From Pseudo-nitzschia pungens (lineage: Eukaryota > Bacillariophyta > Bacillariophyceae > Bacillariales > Bacillariaceae), in assembly GCA_037355855.1 (NCBI GenBank), contig CM074762.1, forward strand, positions 1,798,001 through 1,862,000: a stretch of 64,000 nt of DNA, given 5' to 3'. Under the pieces are notes generated by a model, which was given only the letters and a program-made list of their open reading frames with translations, did not search any database and was not told the DNA's origin. Made by a program: the position numbers and the translations under genes. This document shows, in pieces, positions 29,393-41,362 of the stretch (position 1 is the stretch's first letter; each line of letters opens with the position of its first letter).

Positions 29393-31270
29393 TTAAATGC
29401 CATCGGTCAATGTTTGGAATTCGTTTGTCATCTCATCAATGATCTTGCCATATGTGGCATTGATAGTGTCGACGGGTTCTCTTGGCATCACATACTTGGT
29501 ATCTACAACCTTTTGGATGATTGGCGCCAAGGCAGTACGGATATGGGCATAGGTGATCTTCGAGTCAGCAGGGCTGTCAGCGATTGCCTTTTGGGACAAA
29601 TTGTAGAAAGTGATGATGACCTTGAGCATACCAACGGTCTTGACCAAAGGACAGGTGTAGTCGAATTCAGTGAAGGCATTTTGAGCCAAGAAATCCTCAC
29701 GAATGAGCTTGGCAACTTCCATGATGACCTTTTGATCCTCGGAAAGAGATTCCTTTCCGACCAACTGGACAATTTCCTGCAGGTTATCTTCCTGTTGGAG
29801 AATGTTCATGGCAGTCTCACGAAGAGTCGAGTATTGTTCGTCCATACCATTGAAAAAAGGTTCCAAGACTTGCATGTACTTGGAGTAGGAAATGAGCCAG
29901 TTGAGAGAAGGGAAATGCTTGCGTTGCGCAAGCTTCTTGTCCAATCCCCAAAAGACCTGGACAATGGATAGAGTAGCCGCTGTAACGGGATCGGAGAAAT
30001 CTCCACCTGGTGGAGACACTGCACCCACAACGGAAACGGTACCTTCGCGGTCTGGCGATCCCAAACACTTAACACGTCCGGCACGTTCGTAAAAGGCTGC
30101 AAGACGAGCTCCCAAGTAAGCAGGGTAACCGGAATCGGCAGGCATTTCTCCCAGACGACCAGAAATCTCACGAAGGGCTTCGGCCCAACGAGAGGTAGAG
30201 TCGGCCATCATCGAGACGTTCATTCCTTGATCACGGAAGTATTCGGCGAGGGTGATACCAGTGTAGATAGAGGCCTCACGGGCGGCCACGGGCATGTTGG
30301 ATGTGTTGGCAACCAAAGCGGTACGCTTCATGATACCAACTTCTCTCTCGGATCCATCGGGATCGGTGACAGTCATTGTAAGTTCGGGGAAATCAGCCAA
30401 CACTTCAGCCATCTCGTTACCACGTTCACCGCAACCGACGTAAATGATGGCATCAGAGTTGGAAAACTTGGAAAGAGATTGACTAATAACAGTCTTTCCG
30501 CAACCAAATGCACCGGGAACGGCGCATGTTCCACCCAAGACAGATGGGAACAAGGCATCAATGACACGAAGACCGGTGATAAGAGGTTGGTTACCAGGAA
30601 GCTTCTCGGCAATAGGACGGGGGCGACGGACGGGCCAGAAGTGACTGAGGGTCAACTTGTGTGTGGTGTTGGTAGATTCGTTGAAGACTTCCATGACAAC
30701 ATCATCGACAAGGAAGCTTTCCTTTCCATCGGTTCCAGTTGTGTAAATCTTGGAGACGGTACCATAGACATTGGGAGGACACAGAATCTTGTGCGAGTCA
30801 ATAATTTCGTTCTCGAAGACAGTTCCTACAACGTCTCCACCAGAGATGGGTTGCCCCTCCTTGAACGCACCAGGAGTAAAGGTCCATCGGGTCTCGCGAC
30901 TCAAACAAGGGACATCCACACCCTTGGGGACGTAGACATCACCGCTCTCCTTCCAAATAGTTTCGAGTGGACGCTGGATACCATCGAAAATACTTTCCAT
31001 GATACCGGGACCAAGTTCAACGGAAAGAGGTTGTTTCTTTCGGAGAACGGGATCACCGACGGTCAAACCAGAGGTATCCTCGTAAACCTGGATGGAGGCT
31101 GTGTCTCCCTCGAGCTTAATGATTTCTCCGACAAGCTTTTGGTGACCGACACGCATGAGTTCGTACATAGCAGCACCACTCATTCCCTCAGCGACGACCA
31201 GAGGACCGGACACCTTAAAGATGTATCCATAGTCGGCTTCCTTCTCTTCGTTACCGTAGTATCCAGACAT
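29393..31270 (-). CDS. VMA1: V-type H+-ATPase catalytic subunit A
   Basis: A 625-residue full-length single-exon protein, start ATG at 31270. It is the ATP-hydrolysing subunit of the V1 sector, which pumps protons into vacuoles and other endomembrane compartments. The Walker A motif GAFGCGKT is at residues 253-260. Also visible are the N-terminal beta-barrel ([20 protein letters not shown]), the [11 protein letters not shown] block, the Walker B-like strand region ending [20 protein letters not shown], and [24 protein letters not shown]. Length and motifs agree with the eukaryotic subunit A (about 615-625). No intein is present, unlike yeast VMA1. Codon use is more uniform than its neighbours, as expected for a highly expressed gene. 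Confidence 0.98.
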   Translation of the reverse strand: MSGYYGNEEKEADYGYIFKVSGPLVVAEGMSGAAMYELMRVGHQKLVGEIIKLEGDTASIQVYEDTSGLTVGDPVLRKKQPLSVELGPGIMESIFDGIQRPLETIWKESGDVYVPKGVDVPCLSRETRWTFTPGAFKEGQPISGGDVVGTVFENEIIDSHKILCPPNVYGTVSKIYTTGTDGKESFLVDDVVMEVFNESTNTTHKLTLSHFWPVRRPRPIAEKLPGNQPLITGLRVIDALFPSVLGGTCAVPGAFGCGKTVISQSLSKFSNSDAIIYVGCGERGNEMAEVLADFPELTMTVTDPDGSEREVGIMKRTALVANTSNMPVAAREASIYTGITLAEYFRDQGMNVSMMADSTSRWAEALREISGRLGEMPADSGYPAYLGARLAAFYERAGRVKCLGSPDREGTVSVVGAVSPPGGDFSDPVTAATLSIVQVFWGLDKKLAQRKHFPSLNWLISYSKYMQVLEPFFNGMDEQYSTLRETAMNILQQEDNLQEIVQLVGKESLSEDQKVIMEVAKLIREDFLAQNAFTEFDYTCPLVKTVGMLKVIITFYNLSQKAIADSPADSKITYAHIRTALAPIIQKVVDTKYVMPREPVDTINATYGKIIDEMTNEFQTLTDGI

Positions 31271-32159
31271 GATAAATGTGGGGCGATTTGAATTCTGAAG
31301 TAGAGAAGAATGGAACGATAAAGCAAAGCAAAATCAGATGACTTTTTCCAGAGAGTGTGTCATTTTGAAGTCTCCCCATCGTCGGCATTCCGCAACGCAT
31401 ACAGCACTTTCAATGACACTCAAACATTCGTCGACAACACAGTTTCATTTGACTCGTAATAAAATCCATCATATTCCGATCACTCACTGATGATTGATTG
31501 TTAGTCAATTCAATTGTTTATGTTTGTCTTCAGTCAAAACGCGTTGATCGAGCGTCCCAAATCTTTTCCCAAGAAAGGGCGATGCAAGTGCTATTATCTC
31601 GTTCAAGACAGTACTTGTGCTAGTAAATCATAGCCAGTAATAAAAACGATAGTCAGGCGAAGTCTGGAAGGTCAAAGACCGAAAAGGTCAATACGTATGG
31701 ATCGAACGGTTAGATTTTTTCTTGCGGGTGCGCGCAGGCTGGCTCTGGGCGATAGACAGCTCTGGATGTTGTCATAGTACCTTTCAATGATACTTAAATA
31801 GACTATTATTATTATTATTATATTTACCAAAAAACGTTCGTGGGTCAGATACTTTCGTGCTGTGTCAGATACATGCGCGTGCGCGCTTTAAAAAAGCAGT
31901 ATTTAATAATATCTGATCAATACTCCTTCAATTAATAAGTACACTTATTGATTACTGTATCAGTGTATAATTAGTACGAGTTAATAGGGACTTCTTATTT
32001 CGTACGAAGTAGTGTTTTGATAAGAGACAAGAGGCATGCGCGAGTTCAGAGTTAGGACATACAAGAAACAAACTATTCACTCTAGAAACAAACACTGTTT
32101 CTACTACAACTCCAACGGGGGGGGGGCAAACAGCAACAAAAATAGCGAACACATAAATT
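31271..32159. other. Upstream of V-ATPase A, low-complexity
   Basis: Contains the V-ATPase A promoter, a (TTA)n run near 31803, and two copies of GTCAGATAC (31843 and 31865), which also occurs at 33731. AGAAACAAACACTGTTT near 32090 recurs in inverse at about 33492, so the array that follows may be framed by an imperfect inverted repeat. Confidence 0.45.
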
Positions 32160-32985
32160 TCGATTGGGGACAGCAAGCAGCAAGCAGCAAGCAGCAAGCA
32201 ACGCGTCGATAATACAGGGGGGGGGACAGCAAGCAGCAGCAACGCGTCGAAAATACAGGGACAGCAAGCAGCAGCAAGCAGCAACGCGTCGATAATACAG
32301 GGGGGACAGCAAGCAGCAGCAAGCAGCAACGCGTCGATAATACAGGGGGGACAGCAAGCAGCAAGCAACGCGTCGATAATACAGGGGGGACAGCAAGCAG
32401 CAACGCGTCGATAATACAGGGGGGACAGCAAGCAGCAACGCGTCGATAATACAGGGGGGACAGCAAGCAGCAAGCAACGCGTCGATAATACAGGGGGGAC
32501 AGCAAGCAGCAACGCGTCGATAATACAGGGGGGACAGCAAGCAGCAAGCAACGCGTCGATAATACAGGGGGGACAGGAAGCAGCAGCAAGCAGCAACGCG
32601 TCGATAATACAGGGGGGACAGCAAGCAGCAAGCAACGCGTCGATAATACAGGGGGGACAGCAAGCAGCAAGCAACGCGTCGATAATACAGGGGGGACAGC
32701 AAGCAGCAAACAGCAAGCAACGCGTCGATAATACAGGGGGGACAGCAAGCAGCAAGCAGCAAGCAACGCGTCGATAATACAGGGGGGACAGCAAGCAGCA
32801 AACAGCAAGCAACGCGTCGATAATACAGGGGGGACAGCAAGCAGCAAACAGCAACCAACGCGTCGATAATACAGGGGGGACAGCAAGCAGCAACAAGCAG
32901 CAACGTGTCAATAATACAGGGGACAGCAAACAGCAACGCGTCAATAATACAGGGGACAGCAACGCGTTGATAATACAGGGGACAG
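32160..32985. repeat. About 20-copy array of a ~35-bp repeat
   Basis: Units of GCAACGCGTCGATAATACAG plus GGGGGACAGCAAGCA, mostly 35 bp with variants that carry one or two extra CAGCAAG or AACAGCAAG insertions. Each unit contains an ACGCGT site. It matches the arrays inside the 3.1 kb element at 21427-24534, in the same orientation as the left one. On the minus strand the unit has no stop in any of the three frames, so frames stay open for up to 357 codons and read as Cys/Leu-rich text; I do not regard those as genes. Confidence 0.92.
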
Positions 32986-33187
32986 CAAAAGCATTACAAC
33001 GCTGCTGACCAGAAGCAATTCTCAAGACTCAAATATATAATGGAGTTTGTGAAGGGTCGAGTTGCTGCCGGGGAATCATTGGATGCAGTGCTGAAAGAAG
33101 GGGATCAGTTCATGGCAACCACCAATAAGAAGACTCTTTCAACGCTCGGTGCGACACACCAACCAAATTCTTCAAACAATTTAACAT
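32979..33187 (+). pseudogene. Coding-like fragment at the end of the array
   Basis: Directly after the last repeat unit a 69-codon stop-free frame reads KHYNAADQKQFSRLKYIM, EFVKGRVAAGESLDAVL, KEGDQFMATTNKKTLST and ends in a TAG at 33185. It has protein-like composition and no start codon at its beginning (the first in-frame ATG leaves only 49 residues). It is probably a captured exon or the remnant of a gene cut off by the array. Family unknown. Confidence 0.4.
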
Positions 33188-34560
33188 AGTTCAAAGTTCA
33201 AACAATTTAACATTGTTCTTGCTGGAGATGAAGGGGAGAGTTTTGTTGTGGTCGCAGCGTTTTTGGCGTTTCGTTTCCGCGTTGCGGCGTTTCGGCGTTT
33301 TGCTTGTTTGGGCGTTTGCTTGTTTCGTTTCGGCGCTTGTTTCCTTCTTGTTTGTTGGAGGTTTGCTTGCTGGAGACAAAGGGGAGTGTTTTTGTTGAGG
33401 GTAATGGGTGTTTTTAGCTGCTGTACTTGTTGTGGTTGTTGTTGTTGTTGTTGTTGTTGTTGTCGAATCGAAATTTATGTGTTTCTTTTTAAACAGTGTT
33501 TGTTTCTTACTACATATGGAGTTGTTTGTTTCTTAATACATAAGGAGTTTGTTTCTGTGTCAGAAAGTTTGTTTCTTTGAAAGTATTCTTCTCACAAGCA
33601 CCTCAAGGCCGTGCGATCGTGCGTATTATGGTTGAATTTGATTGGTTAATAATTAGTCCCAAGCACTTACGATATTGTGTCAGAGAAAGGGATCGTAAGG
33701 ATTAAAACTGCACGCAAATCGTTAAGAGAGGTGTCAGATACTGTTTATATATACTAATAATAATCTCTTATTATTTTAAGACCACGTACCAGTACGAAAA
33801 ATGTCAGTTTAGGGGGTAGATTGGAAAATTGCGCACTCGGAGTATCACCAGCGCAAGGTTGCGGATGAGCGCTGGAGGTCCGGTTGCTTAAGACTGAGTG
33901 GAACCATTCCAACCAGAGGTGCCATTTACACTCAGTATGCCGTGTTATAAGTGATTTTCATGTGAATTCTGGTATTTCTGGACTCGGGATTAAACAAGAG
34001 AAACTATCACCCGGCGCGTGGCGCGCCAAAATTATCTATGCCTTATATAAGCCGATCTTGTAAAAATTTGAGTCCCGTTGAAAAAACGTCACTCTTTTCT
34101 GTTGAAAATAGGTGATAAAGTGAGGTTGATAATGGTTGGATTATCAACACTTTCATAGAACCTCCTTCGGGCGCATAGACTAAAAGACCACTATCTAAAG
34201 GGCTGTGGTGGTGCGCCGGTCTGAGAAGCTTCTGCAGAAATTTTGAAAATTGCCACGGAGGTCCCGAATCGACAGGTTTTTTTCTGGGAGGAGGTCTTAA
34301 AGAATCAAAAGTTGTCTGTCATGGTCCGCAATTGCATACCGTAAGGTTAAATTAATTCGTAACCTCGAAATCTTACCGGTAGGGGAGAGTTTTTCTGTTT
34401 CCGATCTGTGCAACCTGTCAGTTCTTCACCGACAATCGAAACTGGACTTCAAGTGTGATGTGTGATGTTGTTTCATGTTTGACGTTCATCTTTTGTTCTT
34501 GCATTTGACCATGATGTCAATCTTGCCTATAAGCGCACATCTTTCGCATACTTCAAAAGG
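33188..34560. other. Gap with microsatellite and GC-rich patch
   Basis: Has a GTTTCG/TTGTTT-rich stretch at 33240-33400, a (GTT)n run at about 33430-33462 and a GC-rich palindromic patch CCCGGCGCGTGGCGCGCC near 34011. Motif copies lie near 34343. The 33800-34330 stretch is less AT-rich than its surroundings, but I could not identify an RNA or protein in it. Confidence 0.4.
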
Positions 34561-35520
34561 ATGGCTTCGTGCAGCAACGAAGAAACCCAAAGGCTAAGGT
34601 CCTTCAGTAGAATCGCGAAAGACCAAGGCTACGAAGGGGTTGATTTGTTCGAAAAAATCGCCACCAGGACCGTACTAATCAAAGAAAGCCAACGAAAGAA
34701 TCGCTGTGTTCGGTGTTGGCACGACAAGATTACTCGCTGCATTTGTTCTTATATTCCACCTATTTCGGAAGCTAATGTCAAACTTCCAATCAAGGTATTA
34801 GTCTTGATGCACTACAAGGAATATTTTTCGGCCGGGAACGACGCCAAATTGATTCTAGCTCTCTTACCAGGCTGCGAGGGAGCCAAAGAAGCATTCCGCA
34901 GATCCCAGCTCTATATTTTTGGGAAAAAGGGCGACTGGGAAAACTTCGAAGTAGAATGTTCCTTGGATCCGGACCACACCCTTCTATTGTGGCCCGCGGA
35001 GAAGGCCCTGACGATAGAGGGATTCCTTTCGAAGTTGCCTAAGGATTCTCCGTGGCGACAACGAGCAGAAGCCACAAGAATAAATAGTGATGATACGGAG
35101 ACGAAGATCGAGACAAAATGTGACGATTCAGAGCTTCCGACCCTCCGTGTGGTTGTCTTGGACGGTGTTTATTCCCAAGCACGATCCATGTTCAAGACCA
35201 TCAAGAAACGCTTTTCTGCTACTGGTATTCCGATTCCTCCCCACGTCGCACTTCATCCAAAGACCTTGTCGGTCTACCATCGCGCCCAAAAGAGCTATGC
35301 CCAAAGTAGTGCGGTGACGGTCAGAAATTCGAGCGATCCAGATGCACTTCACATTTGTTCCGTTGAAGCATTTGCCTTGCTCTTGAAGGAACTTGGGGAG
35401 CCGGAGCCTACAACACGAGCCCTCGTTAAGGCTGTTGAGATCAACAATCGGGCTCTCGTTCACGATCTACAAGTCCGACCACCAACGCCATCATTGATGA
35501 CGGCAGAGGACCAGGAATGA
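34561..35520 (+). CDS. DTW-domain protein (tRNA acp-transferase family)
   Basis: A 319-residue single-exon protein. The family (TDD/DTW; TapT in bacteria, DTWD1/DTWD2 in animals) transfers the aminocarboxypropyl group of SAM to uridines in tRNA, giving acp3U. Family landmarks are present in order: a Cys cluster CVRCWHDKITRCICSY (about residues 48-63), VLMHYKEYFSAGNDAKLI, LLLWPAEKALTI, VVVLDGVYSQARSMFK, and near the end HICSVEAFALLLKELGE. The signature D-x-T-W is here D201-G-V-Y204, so the Thr and Trp that name the domain are both replaced. The fold and zinc-type cysteines argue for the family; whether it is active is open. Confidence 0.83.
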   Translation: MASCSNEETQRLRSFSRIAKDQGYEGVDLFEKIATRTVLIKESQRKNRCVRCWHDKITRCICSYIPPISEANVKLPIKVLVLMHYKEYFSAGNDAKLILALLPGCEGAKEAFRRSQLYIFGKKGDWENFEVECSLDPDHTLLLWPAEKALTIEGFLSKLPKDSPWRQRAEATRINSDDTETKIETKCDDSELPTLRVVVLDGVYSQARSMFKTIKKRFSATGIPIPPHVALHPKTLSVYHRAQKSYAQSSAVTVRNSSDPDALHICSVEAFALLLKELGEPEPTTRALVKAVEINNRALVHDLQVRPPTPSLMTAEDQE

Positions 35521-35985
35521 TTAGGCGAAAATAGAAAAATCCAGAACTTGAGTCCACTAGGACAGGATAGCGAGTTACTACGTATCGACTCATTTTTAAG
35601 AACAGTCTTGGATGTCAAACGGCTGGAGCGCGAGACGGAATAATAATCTGTTCTCGCATGTGACAGCCTGCAGCCGTCGACAACAAACGTTAGTCAGGGA
35701 GACGTCTTTCAAAAGACCTTGGTCAAAATCAGCATTTCATGCAATATGGACTATATTTATGGAAAGTAGTGCACTGTTAGTACTGTATTCATGTGTAGAA
35801 TCGAAACATTTTGTTATCTCTCAAATTTATTAATAATACGTTTGCGATGAAAGAATTCAACTTGTACCATCCTTTCCTCTCAATGATCCTGTCTTGTTAC
35901 AGGAGAATATATATGCTGCAGCATAGAAATTACACATTATTTTTTGTATAAACATGAAATGAATGACATGTAAGTGTTTTTTTAC
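35521..35985. other. Gap between convergent genes
   Basis: 3' flanks of the DTW gene (plus) and the ATG1 gene (minus). No further feature. Confidence 0.5.
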
Positions 35986-38900
35986 TTATCGAGGAGGCCC
36001 GACCAAAAAGGCACCTGCCGTCGCTGCAGGAACAGGAGGAGGTCCGATGAGACCAACGACCCCAGATCCACGACGCGACTGTTGAGACTGCGAGGTTTGA
36101 GATGTGTTGGAACTGATTGCCATTCGGCTCTGCTGAAGCATTAATTGATCCAACTCTGTGATTCTGGCCGCAAATCCGTCCACGTAACCCTCCAAAATCT
36201 TGCGGTCATCTGAACCAATGTCGACTTCCATGAGCAGTGTCTCGGCAAGCAAACCAGCTGATCGATAACACGACCTCGCTGCTTCGTATTGTCCAAGCAA
36301 ATGCTTCACAGCACCGTCTCTTCCGGAAGCAAGGGCATGATTGTAGATAAGTTCTTCGACACAAATTGCGTTTGTAGTCTCTTGCTGTCCCTCTTTCTGT
36401 CCTCCGTTGCTGCCAGAAGCAAGCAACTTAGAAATTTCCACATTGGCAGCATCTGCGCGCTCCAGTACTCCACTGAATTGAGAACACAACCAGTTCGAGG
36501 TGATTTCACAACGCTGTTTCATTCTTGGAAAATCAGAGGCTGTTTTGCTGTTTTGGCTGTTCAAGTTCTGTCCTCCAAGTTGAACTTCAATATCCTTCAG
36601 GTCCTTCGTTACTTTTTGCGCAGCCCCAACAGCTCCCTTGAGCATTTTTAATGACTTTAGGTAACATGATAACGCTTCACTAAACCGAGTTCGAATGCTT
36701 TGCGGGTTGGGCTTCATGGTGGAGGACTTTTTAATGCTCGAAATGCTCGATCCTCGGTTGTACACAGATGGATTAGAACGAGAGGGTATAGAAACAGATG
36801 GAGCGTCTGGACTGATTGCAAAGGGCATTTCCTCCTCTTCCTCCTCCGCTGTATCAGTTGACATGGGTTTCTCCGTTGAATTGCACGTGGGTGGTCTTCG
36901 CCGTGCAGGTGCCATTATTTCGGTAGAACTCGAATTGTCCGTGGAAACGTCGTACATGTTATCGGCGCTGTTTGCGCTTCCCTCACAAGTGGCAGGCTCT
37001 TCTTCCACTCCCTCCATTTGTGTTGTGGACAAGAGAGATGATCCTTCTTCGTTTGATCTCAAGATGAGGCGCATTCCTAAGTAGGCTCTTGTATCTCCCA
37101 AGTGTGCAACACTCACAGCCCGACGACCGATATCTTCGGCGGTAGCAATCATCTTGTTAGCCACCGCAATCTCGTCCGCAAGCTTATTCATTCGCGTGGT
37201 ATGCTCTGTTTGCTCGTGTTGTTTATTTGAAGACGGTAGCGAGGACGGAAGGTTTTTCTTGCTGCTATTGCCACCACTGCCAACCCCAAAGCCAATAGTT
37301 GCTCGGTTCACCATACCCAATAACAATTTTCCAGTTCCAGGGCTGGTGCTCAGCATTCCTTTCGAAGCATTCGCTCTTTTTTCCACAACCTCGTTATTCA
37401 CGATGCCACTGTTTCGGTGTTGTTGCTGCTGCGAACCTGTGACATAAAAATGTTGGGATGATGTCGGAGACTTTGAGTGTTCGACCATGACAAACCCACT
37501 GTCACTGTTGACAGATACTTGGGATTGAGAGTTACTGCTTGTGTGTGTGTGCACTAATCCCTGACCACTGTTGCTGTAGTATCCGGTGTTGGGCTGCTGT
37601 TGACTTTGTTTGTGAGCAACATTTTGCGACCCTGTAGGAGATGGTAGGGGGACTGGAACCTTATTGCTCAAGTAAAATATCCCCGTGGATGTTGGTGGAC
37701 TAGACTGAAGAGGAGTCAATCGATTTCGACCGTTTGGCTGTTGGTATATCGCCTGTTGTCGAATAGTCACATTCGAATTTGCATCGTTGTTACCCAGATT
37801 GATCGAGTTGGGAATCAAAGCTGCAGAACAAGGCGCTGCTGATGGTGCAAGGTTGGGAGATACAACATTCGTATTCGATGGATGCAAAGGATGTAGCATT
37901 TGCTGTTGAGTCTTCGATGTGCTCGCAGTAACCACAGCAGTGGGGGCATTCGTTGCTACAGGCTGCTGTTGATCCCGTTCGGAAGTGGTTTCGACCGTCA
38001 TAAGACTATCAGATGAGGCAGTATTGGTTCCAACATGATCGTTTTCATGTATTGTTCCGAGATCTTTCGTTGCAATGCGATTACCGCCTCCAACGATGCC
38101 ACCTCCAACTGAATTGCTGCTGCTGACGTTTCCTCCCGTGAAGGACTTTGTGCCTCCTACACCACCTTCATGGTCGCCTGTGGCTACCCCTCCACACCCA
38201 AGAGCCACAAAAGCGTCGCAGGCCTCAAAGAATTCCTTGAACCCGGCACGACTCAGTGGATTTCGATTTAGCAATATTCGGAGCAAGTTCACACACGGCT
38301 TACTGACCCGAACATCGGGGGGCAATCGAACAGCCTTGCGTTGTATGTTCCTTAGCAAGTCAATGTGGTTTTCTCCGTTATATGGGGGTCGCCCGGTAAT
38401 CATCTCAAAAAGAACTGTCCCAACGCTCCACAAATCGGCTTTGGCATCGTATCTGTTGAATAACAGACAGAGAGGTGTTCAACATGAGACCGAGTACTTT
38501 TTGCCGCGGAACACAATTGCGATGATTCCTGTTGACTTTTTCGTAGCGAATGAACTTACCGATGATGTTGCAAAATTTCTGGTGCCATGTACAATGGCGA
38601 TCCACATAATGTCTCTGCCATAGACGCCGTTTGTAGGTGTCTCGCAAAGCCAAAATCTGCAATCTTGAGGGAAAATCCTTGGTTTGGGCCGTCATAGATG
38701 CTCCTTGCACTCTGTTGCAATAAGCCAGGTGCATTCTCCTTCGCAGGATTCTCGGCGATTTCTTCCACCGGAAGTGGCCCCGTCAATAGTAAGTTTTGTG
38801 GCTTGATGTCACGATGAATAAGTTCCTGTGACCACAAAAAACGCAATCCGCTGGAGAGATCTCGCATCAACCGTCGCGTCAATCGCTCCGATAAGCGACC

Positions 38901-39362
38901 CTTTTGGCGAGACCGAATCAGATGCTGAACATCCCCACCACCGCAATACTCTAGTAGCAAGTAAAAATGTCTATCAGTTTTTTGCACGTCGTGCATGCAA
39001 ACAATATTGGGATGTCGATAGGTTCGCAGTATTGAAATCTCAATCTCGAGATTCTGTAGCACCTTTTTCGTGAGCTTTTCTGACGTTCGCGCTATTGCCT
39101 TGATGGCGACCAGCTGTGGATGCAGTCTGTCCTGTCGTTGTGTACTGGAAGAAGCAGAGGAATCATCATTTTCGTCTTCATCACACATCGCAGCCGTCTG
39201 CTCATGCTCCAACTGCTGTTTCTTTCTTTGTTCGACCCGTATTCCCTTGTAAACAGTCGCAAAGGATCCGGAACCTAGTCTTTGGTGAAGGGCATATCCT
39301 GCCACTACCTTCACCCGCTGCTGCTGCAGTTGCTGTGAGTCTTGTTGACAATAACTCATCAT
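35986..39362 (-). CDS. ATG1: ATG1/ULK autophagy-initiating protein kinase, 2 exons
   Basis: Predicted 1089-residue protein with exons 39362-38560 and 38452-35986; the 107-bp intron (GTAAGT donor, CAACAG acceptor) falls in the activation segment and its removal gives APEILQHHRYDAKADLWSVG. The kinase domain is complete: GSGSFATVYKG (from G30), VAIK, HRDIKPQNLLL, ADFGFARHL and APE. A long Ser/Gln-rich disordered middle (about 370-780) is followed by C-terminal helices typical of the tandem MIT domain of ATG1 (RFSEALSCYLKSLKML; ALASGRDGAVKHLLGQYEAA). ATG1 phosphorylates ATG13, ATG9 and others to start autophagosome formation. Kinase plus late MIT helices distinguishes it from other ULK-like kinases. 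Confidence 0.88.
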
Positions 39363-41362
39363 GTCAATTGTAGCTGTATTTCAGTGTTTTGCGTTGACTG
39401 ACTCAATTCCACTGTTTCACAGCTCAACCTTCCGTTCCGTGTGTCGTGTTTCGAGTCGTTGAAATTCTTTTCTTCTGCCGCTTTGCTCGAGTGTACACTA
39501 TCATCAACAAATCATATAGTTGTTGCTCACTCACTTCAATTGATAATCAAGAAGGTGCTCTAGAAACTAGCTTTTGCAGTGGATATTGCTGCTGGTGTCA
39601 ACCCTCTGAATTGCTCCTGGCACTCTTGGTCGTTCCGCGAAAATCCTTGCGAAACACGACAAGGACCTGGTTGTCTCTTGGCAAAATCTGAACTCTGGGA
39701 TAGGTCCAGTGTCAAAGTAGGTGAATCACTTTATAACACACAATAGATGGAAAGGATAGAGAATTTACTCCTTCTATGGAAGATGCTACGCTACGTATTC
39801 GTTCGATCGAAGGAGAATCTGAATTGCATTCCTAAGTTCGTCAGTAGCAGTGTCGAAGATGAACGGAACATGTCGTACTGGTAAAATCTTACCTTCTACT
39901 AGGTGAATTTTGATTCAGACAGAAAAAAGATTGAACTTGATGATGTTGCATGACAACTTCGAAACTCCTTGCGAGGTGATGCGGCGATGCTTGCGCAGCA
40001 ACAGAAAAGAACTTTTTCAACAGGTTCGTACTTCACTTGCACCTCTTTCATGGAGTCGCTCTTCCGTATTTGATTCCATTTAATACTAAAAACAGTTGTG
40101 TATGCACACGTTTGACTGATAAAAAGTTTAGCGCCGAAGGCAGTTGAAGCAAAGTCTGACAGATTGATTCCACTCGAAGAAGCAATGATGTCAAACTCAT
40201 TCACAGGATTGATGATAGCTTCGAAACCGACACGTCGACCCAACTCTAGACACTCTTCTTCGTTCATTGGTATTCGTCGGAGTTGCAATTCGGAGTACGA
40301 TTGGAAACTAGTTACGATTCCTGGCAGCTTCCTCGGGAAACGAAGTGGCAACTTTCTGTTCTTTTTCGTCCATCCTTCGTACGAGTATAGCATTTCAGAA
40401 AGGTGCTCATAGGTTGCATCATATTCTCTTCATCAAAAAAAAAACTTGGGAAGGTATTTCCTCTCGTACATACCCTTACGAGGGACAAACGTCTAAAAGC
40501 AATCCTGGAGATCTGTTTCTTGAAAGTGTGGTTCCACGTTTCCCGTAATTTCAAGATGGAAAAATAAATTCGAAATTCCAAGAATTGGAATTTATTTTCG
40601 TTTTGAGAAGTAAGAATGCATCGGTTCGTGTCAGGCAAGCACGCGTCGTGCCAAAAGGTCGCAAAGGGATGAAGTGCGTAACCTTACCTATTCGAACACT
40701 TAAACATTAAGGATAAGGTTACTTATTCGTACTCGTACGTAACTCAAAACATCAAAAATTTGACCACGGATGATAACGAATATTTTGATGTTCTTGTCAT
40801 GGTGGATTGATTTTGTTAGATTTTGATCGAAAGTTACCGGTAGATAGATAGGAAGTAACGAGTAAGGTTACAAGTAGGTGATGATGATTCTGAATTCATT
40901 CAGTAGATTGAAACTTGAACACCGTGCCTTTAGGAACCGAAGCCTATCACCACAACTAGCAGAGGCGACGACACGTGCTACTAGTAGTACTATTCCAAAT
41001 AAAACTTTTTGGTAACACTGTTCAATAGCAATTATGAAGTTTTCTTCCATTTCATTATTTGATGCCACAGGTAATGCTCAACGCTAATTTATTTCCTTCT
41101 TCTCTTGTAGATCCGGTATGACTGGACGAATTTCGTCGATCATGCATTCTGCCCAATTCTTTATTATACTATATTATTATTTAGTACTACTAGTAGTATT
41201 TTCAAGCACTCATTCATGCTGTTTTCGCCCTGATGCTGGATACAGAATAGTACCAAATAGTGTGATGAGACAAATAACATGTTTTGACATCATAACTGTA
41301 CAGTGCATTAAGTTTGTCTGCACTGAATGTTCCAACAACGACAATACAAAATATATGGTTTT
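39363..41362. other. Upstream of ATG1, motif-rich intergenic
   Basis: Divergent-side region of ATG1. Motif copies near 39888, 40677, 40714 and 40859. It holds one weak ORF, listed separately, and otherwise nothing recognised. Confidence 0.4.
39899..40393 (-). CDS. Hypothetical protein, weakly supported
   Basis: A 164-codon frame from an ATG at 40393. The first ~85 residues have a protein-like texture: FPRKLPGIVTSFQSYSEL, IPMNEEECLELGRRVGFEA, then IASSSGINLSDFASTAFG. The last third (Cys/Ser-rich) is less convincing and may lie beyond an unrecognised splice site. No family or signal peptide is recognised. Confidence 0.33.
   Translation of the reverse strand: MLYSYEGWTKKNRKLPLRFPRKLPGIVTSFQSYSELQLRRIPMNEEECLELGRRVGFEAIINPVNEFDIIASSSGINLSDFASTAFGAKLFISQTCAYTTVFSIKWNQIRKSDSMKEVQVKYEPVEKVLFCCCASIAASPRKEFRSCHATSSSSIFFLSESKFT

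Noticed and set aside
29189..31291. Long plus-strand ORFs opposite V-ATPase A
   Set aside because: Mirror images of a strongly conserved coding strand; no independent signal.
32160..32985. CRISPR array
   Set aside because: Units are contiguous with no unique spacers, no cas genes are present, and the host is eukaryotic.
31952..33025. Open frames of 260 to 357 codons on the minus strand, Cys/Leu-rich
   Set aside because: They lie on the satellite array; all three frames are open because the unit lacks stops, and the text simply repeats with rotating frame.
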